DNA of 64,000 bases from Dipylidium caninum (Eukaryota; Platyhelminthes; Cestoda; Cyclophyllidea; Dipylidiidae). The stretch covers positions 620,001-684,000 of the forward strand of contig QEYB01000466.1 in assembly GCA_017562135.1 (NCBI GenBank). The letters run 5' to 3'. Positions 1 through 10,520 of this stretch are shown here, piece after piece. The position numbers and the translations under genes are program-made. The notes under the pieces are model-generated. The model worked only from the letters and a program-made list of their open reading frames with translations, was not told the origin of the DNA and ran no database searches. Positions within the stretch are counted from its first letter, which is position 1. Each line of letters opens with the position of its first letter.

Positions 1-100
1 TGGAGAGGATTGAGCACGTTCCAGCACAAACCTCAAAAGGCTTTCAAGAAGTTGGGGGTATAATGTACATACATAAGTCAAAGAAATGATTGTCTACACA

Positions 101-931
101 TCACACCAGCTTCTTGGCCAGGAAGAAAGAACGTAAATTTCTCATTTGGAAAAAACCAGTGAGGAAGAGAAGAAGCACTTGAGCAAAACTCCACCATGTC
201 ACACGATTGTTAATGCTTTCACTGAGCCGTCGGAAATATTCTTCTCTGGCCTATGAAGAAGATTTTATCAACATTAGTTGTCAGAGCACCACTACACAAT
301 TTAGACAACAAGTACGTACCCGCTGGAAATCTTGGTCCTTGGCAAGCATCGCGACTTGATCCAGTAGCTGACGGATACGCAGTTCGATGTCATTGAGTTT
401 TTCCTGTGAAGCTATTTCCTTATAGTTTAATGCGTGATCCCCAACAGCAATGTCCAAACTAACACGCTTGAGAGGATAGATTATTAAGCGAATTCCTACG
501 TACCAGAAGACTTTTAGACCAAGATGAGCTACTAGACGAAAGGCAAATGCTGTGTTCTCCGGACGTTTGCGATGTAAAGACAAAACGACCCTCTGATGAG
601 TACATCTATAGTGGAAGGTTTGAGGTTGTTGAAGTATGCTACTACCTACACGAGAGAGAACAACTTTTCCATCTGGATCCTTAACCTCAACATGAACACC
701 ATGTTCTGGCGACCGGATAAATTGCTTATCCTTAAGCACCGATATGGCATAATTGCCTAAATTAAAACAGACAAGTTTAGGTATTAAATATGAATTACCA
801 GCAATGAGAGTATCTTCCGGGACCTCTTCTATAAAGCATTTGGTCGTACCCTCCTTAATATGGAAATATATTGCAGATGTCGACGAGGGCAGCGAAAATA
901 TGCCCAAAAAAACCCAGAGCAATTTTATCAT
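101..931 (-). CDS. TMED9: p24-family cargo receptor, TMED4/9 type (alpha p24)
   Basis: Three exons on the minus strand: 931-799, 756-320 and 250-101, giving 239 residues. Introns are 42 nt (798-757) and 69 nt (319-251), both GT-AG. The start is the ATG at 931, followed by a signal peptide (residues 1-20, [20 protein letters not shown]) and IYFHIKEG, which matches the mature start of alpha p24 proteins. Next come a GOLD-domain region ([25 protein letters not shown]), a coiled-coil region ([18 protein letters not shown]), and one C-terminal membrane helix ending in [10 protein letters not shown]. The terminal KKLV tail is typical of TMED4/9. The family packages cargo into COPI/COPII vesicles between ER and Golgi. 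The segment around residues 110-140 is longer and less like other members than the rest, so an unrecognised small intron there is possible. Assignment to TMED9 rather than TMED4 is not resolved. Confidence 0.9.
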
Positions 932-2687
932 ACTCCGCAACGCTGACGTGTCAAGGACAGAGCCCGCGACTCAATTATTGCGCGTCCCGAAGGCGTGGTT
1001 ATAAACGAATACGTATTGGCTATACATCTCCTAATATCAGCGGCATGCGTTAGTCGATAGGTTTGCCCTTTATTTTTCAAGATGTACACGAGGTCGCTTT
1101 AGCGGTAGGAACTATTCTATATTACAAGTAGTTCGATATTTTCATATTTCCCAGAACTAGGTAGACGAATATCCCAGAGAGAGTATGGATGGCGTTAACG
1201 CATCTCGTGCAGTTGGCCCAACTCTAAGCCTCTGCAGGTGCCGCTTTGATTCTTTCACATATGCCCACTTCGATCAATGTTGTTAAATTTTCCCACCACA
1301 ACGGAATGGGGTTAAAATGCGGCAAATTATCTAATATCTAAACTTATAATTTTTATTTTAACGTTTAAACTGGTCATTGCTCTCTACTGCTGGTTCTGGT
1401 CGTTTAGTCATAGCAAAACTGATACCGTAATGCATTATTGACGTTTATTTCTCAGGGGCGGCCTTTATCACTTTTCTCCTGTTTAAAATACACCTCTGTA
1501 GGGGTTTTAGGATGCCACTTGAAACCTCATTATAGAATTCACATTTGTACTTCACTCCTCATTTTATTGCTCAACATGCATGATTTCAACCTGCATTTTT
1601 TAGTGTTTCCTTTGATGTACCGCATTTTATCCTAATGTAATATGTGCGGGCTGTGATCTAATTAACCTCCCGCTCCTGCTCTCCCTTTGATGCAGTTCGC
1701 AGCTTCAGTAACAAATAACCATACCAGAAGAAACCATACTTGGTATTTGGGGCCGAATTATTACTTTTTTCAATGTTGCGGTTAAAGCGAACTTGAGTTG
1801 CAAACTTCTTTGGCACACATAATCGCCGGATAGCATTGAGGCACATAATTTATCATCTGCATCTGCGGCAACTCCTCATTCGGTGAGTTTACGATGAGGG
1901 AGTCTCGCAAATTGGCCTCAGAAAAAATTATTATCCCCTTCTTCTCCATACCTCTATAAATAGTTCTCCACTGTCATTGAACTTATTAGGAAATACTCGG
2001 TTATCTTTACCCCTAAAATAAGAACCAAAATTTTTTTCGATCAGAAGTTTTCTTATTAGATGATGAAGAGTTCAGTTTCACCAATCAAGAGGCTATAATT
2101 CATCAAAAGTTGACACTGGCGAAAGTGACGTAACCATGCGAATGCCACACCCTAAAGAAGGTGCATAATAAAACTAAACTCTACCCAAATTGCACTTCAC
2201 TACCTTTGACTGAGGCCAAAACCATTCAATTGCTCCCCTCCTGGGCCAATTGTGAAAAGTACTTTGGGAAGAGTGCACACAACCACTTTGTTTCTTTCAA
2301 CTTTTCTATTCAAAACTCACCTACTTATCAATAGCCAAAGTCCCAACGTATGAGGTAGCAGAGCAAAATGTGCATAGCAAGCGTGGTGAATGTTTCTTCC
2401 ACACTGAGAGAAAGAGATTAGAGAGAGAGAGAAAGAGGGGGAGGAGGAAGTGGGGGGAGGGAAAGAGAGAGTGGGAAGACGTGAGTGAGGAGAGGGTGGA
2501 AAGGGCAAGGTAAAAGGATACCGAACCGCGGTGGTTAGATAGAGTCACACAAAAAATGCAAGTCGCCTTCCCCAGAAGAGCTGTCTATACACAGAGGGAG
2601 GGGATAGTGAGTGAGAGCGGGGGACGAGGAGGAGTCGCATTGGAGGAGGTGTGCGTAAGAGCCAGTGGGAGTCATTTAATGACATTT
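932..2687. other. intergenic region between TMED and TIMP-like genes
   Basis: This holds the upstream side of the minus-strand TMED gene and the 3' side of the TIMP-like gene. I see no convincing coding exon. Purine-rich low-complexity DNA (GA/GGA runs) covers roughly 2400-2520 and 2580-2640, and open frames there are composition artefacts. Confidence 0.5.
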
Positions 2688-5600
2688 TTATCCAACGGCG
2701 GCATATTGTAGGCATGCATAGAACCGTTGTTCATCTGTCACATTCGAGGACGAAGCTGTGGACACAAGGTTATGTAGTTCGGGGGGAATGGTGGCCGAAA
2801 CATTTTCCAATTTGGGAAGACGGTTAACAGACCGAATGGAGCAGCCGTGAGGGGTGAGAGGAGTTTGAATACAAACAGCGTATTTGGAGTAGCATTGAGT
2901 GCCGTAGTAGGGATAAAAGCAGGTAGGTTCCTCCGGATTCTGTTTAGGCGGCGTCCAAAAAAATGGCCGAGGCTCCTGCACAATCGCGGCCATTAGCAAT
3001 AACAAGCAATAAGTGAGCCGTTAAATCGCATATTTTTAAAGTACATTCCTTCTATAAATGCTCATGCCACTGTGAAATCTTATTAATAATTTTTCGCCTG
3101 TCATATACTACTTATAAAGGTAATAAGCGTGGAGTGTTGACTTACTCGACAGGATTTCTTGTCACAAATGTAGAGGCCGAGAAACAGACCAGCGATTTGT
3201 GTGTTGGTGAGGGTATCGAGGGGCTGGGAAGCGCTGCATCGTGTCACGAGGAACAGTTGTGTTGTCTGTAGACGCTCCTCCGTTTGATGGTGGGTTGTAT
3301 CACAGCTCGAGAGGTGGTGAAATCCTTGGGAAAGGCGAAAAATTACATTTACACGCATGTTCGTGTATTTATTTCAAGTCACCTCGGCTTTTCTTCCGTT
3401 GCTCGAGCAAAAAAGGTAGTACAGGGCAAAGAAATGATTTTGTATATACACTGACGCGAGATGTAAAGTGACCTTTGTTGTTTGTTTTCCTCTACTCTCA
3501 CTTATACGGCCTTTCCACTCTACATCAGTTGGCGCCAAAAGGTAGTAAGAAATCCTGCCTACCAGTAATAAGAAAGGTTTCGTTTTCACGCGGAATCATG
3601 GACGCGGTAACACCACATGCAGATCCCTGAATAAAGTGGAAATCCACGATTTTGTTAGCTTCCAGAGGTCCACGGAGCACCTGTTTCACTTCAAGAGGGA
3701 GGATAGTTCCCGCGAAGTTTCCCAGATTGTCGCAAACGGCACCGTGGAAAGGTCGAGGTTCCGCCGATATCCTTCTGGCAACAATAGCTGCAAAGCAGTT
3801 AGATAAATCAGTTCTTCCAGCCATCCGAAAACCGTTCCTCACATAAATCAAAATCTAAGCAAAAATTCTTAATAGTGTGCTGATGTAGAGTGTTTTCATT
3901 TGCGTCTCGCCTCTCACTCTCCATTCTACTGCCACATTTACCTTCCCAAGTTCATCCGCCTGACGTGAAACCAGCCGAGAGTTCGCAGGTCCACAAAACT
4001 TACATTTCGTCTTCGTTAAGGTTGAAACGACTCAGCTTGCTCATCAACTCTCGATGCCCATTGAGGTTCAACAATAAACTACAATCCATTTCGACGCCAC
4101 ATACCGATGTTTGTGGCAGTCATCTTCATCAAAAAGCTGATCAGGAACGCATCAACCAGATCTCCTGCCATATTTTTTCTCCTCATGGTGAATTTGTTAT
4201 CACCATAGCCAAAACAACTTACAACGGTGAATTAAGTGTAAATGGACGACCAATCTCTGGCTGTTGACTCATAAGTACGATGGACAGTGTGACAAGTTTG
4301 CCCTTCTGGTGCGGATGAAAGAGGAGCTCTAACGCGTGATCGACACGGCTTTCAAGGAAAAGACAAATTTAGACTCGCATTCGCGCTACGAAAGTTCCCC
4401 TTTTTTTCTCTCAACAAAGTAGACAGAGCCACAAGTTTTAAGAGGAGGCGAGAGCTAATGGTGTACATTTTTCACTTCCCTTTTCCTCCTATTTCTACAA
4501 ATATCTAATTACGGCAGGATTATCATTGAAGCTTTGTTTTAAGTGAGGTTGTAGGAGATTAAGACGACGTGATTGACTCGCCGTGGGCGGAAATAATAAA
4601 TCCAAAAAGCACTAAGAATACTAAAATTTACGCGACGCACAGAAGAGGTTAATATCTTGGGTTTTAGGATCAGCGAAAGAATTCAAACTATTTGTGTGTC
4701 GAAGCAGAATAGAGGTGCCATTTCAGTCACATAATCTCCCAGCCACAAGTAATTGCGTACAGCGGCACAAGACAGGAGTGTAAAAATAGTCAAAGTATCG
4801 TCCTCAAGGTATTTGCATGGAAAGGACTAATTAATGATCCAATGATTGTTGTAAATGTTCTCATTTTTAAGAGCCAAATTTTCATTTTCTAAACATTTAC
4901 CCCTCTTCTATTCAGGAGCTCTAAATTTCCATCTTTATGGCGGAATTTTTATGAGCGGGTAAGGACTTGCTTGTTAAATGGTAGGAGCATGAAACCATGG
5001 TCCGAACAAGAACCATTCGTGTGCCGTTTGAACCGATTGGCTTGTTGACTTCGGTGAACGTGCGGTTTTGACATTCGGACGGACGCACGCACACACACGG
5101 ACAGACCTGGTCACATTTAAAAGGCGTACGCGTGCGTCACCCCATACCAGGTCTCACTCTCACCACCCCCACTACGATTCATGGCTAGTAGACGGATGAA
5201 AGGCGAGAAGGACTTATAATAACTACTGAGCAGACACACTGTCATACCCGGAGTCGCATTAGTGTCCGATTCGTGGGGAAGAGAACTCTGCCAAGTCCTG
5301 GCGACGTTACGATAAAAGAGGAGGAATTAAAACTAGTGATCATCATATCTCTCAGAATAGTGGTCGTCGTCGCCACATCAACGTGTAAGTTTTTCAGTCG
5401 GGATGTAACGGCTACACTGTTATTATCACATGTGCCAATGAAGGTACGATTTTCTGATAATTCCCGAAGTCGGACCTAGTGGTATAGGGATCTAGAGAAT
5501 TTCAAACTGTACTTTTAAAGAGCCCAATTTTATAGCACGCAGTTTTTTAGCTATAAATGTATATAAATGCAAATTTTATAGCTCTTCTAGAAATAGGTGC

Positions 5601-6499
5601 GTCCACTACTGTCACATGGAAAATAATTTACGGAGTATATGCTTGTTGCTCCCTGAATAACCGCACGTGTAATGTCCCCATTACAGTCCTTCATGACTTT
5701 GAAAGAAATGACTTGTCAATCATTTGACGATATACTAACAAAAGTCACGAAGTCGAGTTCAAATTCGGTACAAAGGTCGTAGCTGAGGTGACTGGCACAT
5801 TTCAACACACATATAACCCGACATTCCAAATTTCCGCCCCTCTTACTAAGAGGAGATCTGCACCCTCAGTAATAATATCTTTTAATTTTTCATTTGGCAA
5901 AACCATGACGATAACTCATGCCATATGGTTTCAATAAATATTAAATAAGGACAGAAATATTTCAAATGGGTCTAAGATATGTCCCGCTTTCCCTTACACT
6001 GGGTTTCCTTTCATAGAAATGTGAGTTTACCAATGCTAATTAACAAAGCTACCCAGACGTTGTCGCATAATCACGATAAGGTTGGTTTTCGAGCAGAGGC
6101 ACTATCACCAAGCGCATTGGACAAGCAACCCTGAGTAGGCAAATCAGTGAACACTGGAGACATGAGTGAGCTCTTGTTAAAATCCAGCTTCCTTCTCCAA
6201 AAAGCATGTGAGAGTAGATGAGACTAAAGGGAAGAAATGCACAACTTACCAAAGTCCTGTTTGCAAAAACGAGCTTGTAGAACAGCGTTAGTACAGGTGC
6301 AATAGGATCGTGTGTACTGTCGCATATGAGCATTCAGCCGTTCTCGATCAGCGGCGAAAGTGACATCTGTGAAAGTTCTCAAGTGATGAGGATAACTCCT
6401 TTGTCGATAGGCAGCTGCTCGACGTGGAAGGAGGAAGCAGAGCAGTAAACAAGCCGTGGTGAAATGCAATCCAGAGATTAAGTAGCGAGGTATACGCAT
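2688..6499 (-). CDS. TIMP: TIMP-like tissue inhibitor of metalloproteinases
   Basis: Four minus-strand exons: 6499-6250, 3787-3563, 3324-3146 and 2975-2688, joining in phases 1, 1 and 0 to give 313 residues. A signal peptide occupies residues 1-30. The NTR/TIMP domain starts at Cys-Thr-Cys (residues 67-69) with QARFCKQDF, followed in exon 2 by IVARRISAEP, VCDNLG, IVDFHFIQGSACGV and ENETFLITG, the TIMP order ending in a close match to 'EEFLIAG'. Exon 3 carries HHLSSCDTT. Exon 4 is Cys-rich (CFYPYYGTQCYSKYAVC, RFYACLQ) and corresponds to the TIMP C-terminal subdomain. TIMPs block matrix metalloproteinases by inserting the N-terminal Cys into the active site. This protein has about 36 residues between the predicted signal cleavage and that Cys, and is longer than usual TIMPs (about 200-220 residues). 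The large first intron contains the left edge of the tandem duplication, so this gene survives intact only in copy 1. Confidence 0.82.
3788..6249 (-). other. first intron of the TIMP-like gene
   Basis: A 2.46 kb intron, much longer than the other introns of this gene. No coding exon was recognised inside. From about 5108 to its right end it repeats almost base for base at 22273-23422, which places the duplication breakpoint here. The 5920-6240 stretch differs clearly from its partner (about 23090-23400), while sequence on both sides is nearly identical. Confidence 0.7.
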
Positions 6500-7183
6500 T
6501 CTTGGTGGGATTTACTTCGCATTTGGGGGAGTAGTGGAGTAGTATTGCAGGATGTGTACGAAGCCGTAGGAAGGTGAGCGCAGTGAACTATGACATCCAA
6601 CGAGAGCGGAGGTATCTAGGACGCTGGAGTTGTCGAAGCATTCAGTTTAAATGCGTTCTCGAGCGCACGTGTGTGCAAAACTCGGCACATGCCTGTTGCG
6701 GCCAACCTTGACACTGTAACCAATCAGAACACAGAACATCAGTGCAGTCGATCAGCCATTAGGCCACTACAAAACGATTAACTGAGCCTCGCTTTACATA
6801 TGTGTGTGTGTGTGTGTTTGTGTTTGTGTATTTATTTGTGTGTGTGGTTGTTTGCTTTCGTATAATTCACGTAAGGTTAAACAAGTAATACTTTCATTGA
6901 CGGCCTCCTTCCCTCCCTCCCTCTCCTCTCCTCCCCTCCCCTCCCCTCTCCTCCCCTCCCTCAGGTATTTCCTCTGTCCTCACACCACCGAATAGGCGAA
7001 ATCCACAACTGATTGAAAAGTTAATTTATGAGTGTCACACAGACAAACACACACGCAGAGAGAGAATTCCGACGACCATTGACTTTAATCATACACACTA
7101 ATTTTCCGCCCCATAGGACTGTTTACCTCAGCCATTTCTCCTGACTGGCCCAATTTCTAGCACCTGCCATTTGATTTACCGCT
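6500..7183 (-). promoter_or_regulatory. upstream region of the TIMP-like gene, copy 1
   Basis: This lies 5' of the TIMP start codon on the minus strand. A CCAAT motif (plus-strand reading) is at 6720-6724, about 220 bases upstream of the ATG. A GT-rich microsatellite covers about 6801-6850 and a CT/CCCT-rich run 6905-6962. The same region is duplicated at about 23676-24376, CCAAT included. No TATA box was recognised, so promoter status is inferred from position. Confidence 0.4.
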
Positions 7184-8666
7184 TGTGGGTCCAAGTTTTA
7201 TGTGATTAATTGTTTATTTGAAATGCCCCGCCTCGCGCCTAAACAGGGAGGGGATTTCTGCGGCGCCTACCTTCTTCAGTCGTCAAAATGTGGGCGCCTC
7301 TTCACATTCCCATTTCCCACTTCCCTTCTCTTCTAGCCACATCTGTCTAAGCAACAATTTAAGGCAATTTAACTTAAAACACAGCAATAAACAGGAAGTA
7401 TTATTGTAGGAGAAAAATAATGATAAAGAGGAAGCTTCCGATAGAAGTGACATGTGATGTTGGCGATATCACCTTTTCTTTTCCTTTCACCTACTTTTTT
7501 TTCTGAATGTTCGGATGACAACCCAGGGAATATAAGCCATTTCCGCCCGTTGCATGTGCCCTGTCTGCTAGAGGCTCTCATCTTCTATTCTCTCGCCCTT
7601 TCCTCCTCCCCTGGACCCGCCACCGCCCCCCGCCGGGGGGCCAAGGAGGGAGAACTTTCCCCACGAATCGCATTACCCCACAGGCCAGTCAGCCTTACAA
7701 GAGGGTAAATAACAAGGGTTTGGGCTACTTTATTAACAGCTTGTACAACTTCATCATATCGTCGTCTCTAAAATGAGTGGAAGACGCGGAAGAAGACTGA
7801 CATGGGGTCGAAGAAGGGTTTCCTCTTCGTCCCTCGCCACCCTCCACCAAGTGGGGAGACGAGACAAACCTACCTATCGTTCGAATGCCATCCTGACAGT
7901 CTGCCAACAAGCCGAGATGAAGTGTAGGCGATGAAGCCGAGTAATTTTGCCCTAATTTAATGTCGTCTGCCAAGTGTTGTGACCCCATTCGACACTAACC
8001 GTCTCGTTTCGCTCGTCAGCTAAGTCGACCGAGGTGAACGCTGTGGGAGAGACGGGAGGAAAGCTTTTAGCTGGTGTGGCTGTGCCCCGATAAGCCTTGG
8101 TGCCTTCTAATTACCAGACGATGGGGCAGTGGAGGTTACATTTATGGGAGGCGGATCGGACGGAGGCTGAGAGTGTTGCCACGCCACACCTCCGCACCGG
8201 AGCCTCCGATTTCCGCTTGGTGTCGTGTATGGACTGTTAATTAAGACAAATTGTAGCGTCTTGGTGTCGGTTGGGGCCTGAGGGACTTTTATGACTGCAA
8301 GGAGGGCAGTGCGATGGAGGGAAACGAAGGCCTTACTGCACTGCACTGCATTGTCGGCGTGAGCAAGAACTACAAGAACAAAAAGGTGACCCATCTTCTG
8401 TGTCCAACTCGTCCGAAAGAGGGAAATTTGTTTGTTGGTTGGATTCACTTACATTCATGGTCTAGAGGAATGACGGACTCGTCCTGGCCTCATGCAGTAG
8501 TCGGAAAACAAGACTGCGAGGTGAAGAGGTCAGACGCGGGGTGAAGCCAAAATACCAAAAAGCATGAAAATGAACATCGCGATAGCGCGAAGAACACAGA
8601 GGTTGACGGCAATCGTAGTGTAAAGTGTTTAAAAGATGTTTCATGTTAGCGATGAAATAACGAGGT
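7184..8666. other. segment present only in copy 1
   Basis: This stretch has no counterpart at the equivalent place in copy 2, where sequence jumps from the match of 7183 to an inverted block. No gene was recognised. Open frames on both strands lack splice context or family similarity. It is either an insertion in copy 1 or a deletion in copy 2. Confidence 0.55.
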
Positions 8667-9626
8667 AAAGTGGGGAAAGAGGGCGACGGTTCGGCCTAAA
8701 ATCACAGAAAAGTAAAAGTGGACATGAAAAGAAATTGAAAGGGCACAACTCGTTTCCGTCAACCCCTGTCAATTTAGACGTTTCCCATGGTCCGGCACGA
8801 GGTCGAGTTTCTCCACCACCACCACCACCATCCCATCAGACGCCTTTTTTCACCCCAAACTGCTCCGACCTCCGCTGCTCTACGCACCTGTGCCACGCGC
8901 AACCTTGACACGACACGACACGACACGACACGACACGACATGAAATGAAATGACACGACATGAATACGCGACAGCCCTGTGGTGTGACCCCTTCTGGCAG
9001 CACAGACACACAGGGTGAGTGATAATTCGCGTCTGTCTTTCCATCACACGCGTTTGGACAAGGAGCTAGGAAGCAGGCCACCACGTAGCTGAGGACACCT
9101 CCGAGTGAGGTGGACGGAGGAAGGCAACTGGAGACGGGTGGAGAGGAGCTGGTTCTGTCGTCTTCCACCCAAACCCTCCGCCGCCTCTCTCATCTCCTCG
9201 GAGAAATCAACACACCAATTTCGTAGCTCCATCTAATTTCGTGGATGTCTCGATGGACGATTCCAGCCGATGCGAGGGGACGGGTGGTGCTGCGTGTCAA
9301 GCCTCATTCCCGCTCATCTTCCCCTCCGTAGCGTGTTCTGCCTCCAAGGCATGAAAGGCAGCCGCAGGAGCTCCGAGTGATTGCCGTCATCCACCTCGTC
9401 ATTTGGGCGTCTTTCTACGAGTGGATAAACATAGTGTCGTCACTACAGCGTAGTCGCGGAGACGAGAACCCATGAGGTGGTCTCTCATGCACCTCACAAT
9501 GGCATTCAGCAGGTCTGTTCACGTCGGCCACGCCAGTTGACACGAGGAGGATGCGCAGTGGGGGCGTGATGAGGCGAGGTGAGACGGGGTTGGCGGTGGA
9601 GAAGGTCGGCGAGAGCGAAGAGGCGG
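8667..9626. repeat. block inverted between the two copies (copy 1 orientation)
   Basis: Its reverse complement is found at about 24377-25340. It includes an ACACG-type pentanucleotide microsatellite (about 8908-8962) and a CCA trinucleotide run (8812-8830), both mirrored in copy 2. No coding sequence was recognised; apparent open frames encode repeats such as SCRVVSCRVVS derived from the microsatellite. Confidence 0.88.
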
Positions 9627-9930
9627 GTGCGAACGCGGGTGCGCGGTGGTAGATGAAAGGGGAGCAGGCGACGATGTGGTGCAGTGCGGTGTGACGAGGT
9701 GGGGTCGGGTTGGGCGGTCACAGACCGTGCGAATGCAAAAAGGAGGCAAATGGAGTCGGTGACAGGTTTAGGAGGTCGTCACAGTCTTCTGCCCACCTCC
9801 GCCTCTCCTCCCTCCACCATCCCACTACAGTCGACGTGTGTGAACCTCCTGTCGGTTTAGTGCCTGTCGGGTTGGACGTCGACGCAGACTGGAGCGAGGA
9901 GGCTCCGCGGACTTCCGCCTCACCCGACAC
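9420..9930. repeat. dispersed repeat, member 1
   Basis: Resembles 13540-14060 in the same orientation. Shared landmarks are gttgacacgaggaggatgcg, a GGCGAGAGCGAA stretch, gatgacaggtt-gaggaggt, cttctgc, and gtcgacgtgtg followed by cctcctgtcgg. The match is patchy with indels. No long reading frame is conserved, so it may be a non-autonomous element or an old local duplication. Confidence 0.6.
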
Positions 9931-10520
9931 GAAGTTAACAACTTTGCGAAACCGAAGGCAAGAAGATCCGACAATTGTATGACCGTCATTTAAGTCGCAC
10001 GCAGGCTAGACAAGCACCCATCACATCAACGACTTCGCTAAATCAGGTGATGAAGCTACACTCCTTGAGTGCGCGGACAACCCCACAGGGAGCTCACACC
10101 CATTCACTTGTGCGGCTAATTCCTTGTTGAAAAGATCTTTATGTTTGTTTTCATCGCGAATTCGTTTGTATGGTATTGGACCCGCTCATTTGACTCTTCT
10201 CCCACTCAGGACATCACCCGCAAACAGGTAAAACCTCGGAATGCGCTCACGGTCTGAGTGCCGGCTCATGGACTCTCGTCACAACGAGTACATTGACCAT
10301 GGGAAACGGTATTTCAGCACTTCTTGTAGCGGTGCCTTCTCGCTGCAGTCTGCTCGGACGTGCAACCAAAACGAAGAGTAACAATTCAACGTACTTGGCC
10401 GACAGGAGCTTTGCACACGCCGAGAGAGGCGAGACGGTGGGAGGAGGAGGAGAAGAGGAGTGGAGACGGTGAGCAGAGGACGGCGACAAGCGTCTCAACA
10501 TGTTACCGACTCGCTCTGCC

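Noticed and set aside
6804..6995. Frame encoding MCVCVCVCVFICVCG
   Set aside because: It is a GT-repeat translation in the TIMP upstream region.
8908..8962. Short regular repeats that could suggest a CRISPR-like array
   Set aside because: Units are 5 bases with no spacers, so this is a simple microsatellite in a eukaryotic genome.
8774..9168. Frames containing SCRVVSCRVVS, also at 24835-25229
   Set aside because: They derive from the ACACG pentanucleotide repeat and its inverted copy, not from a gene.
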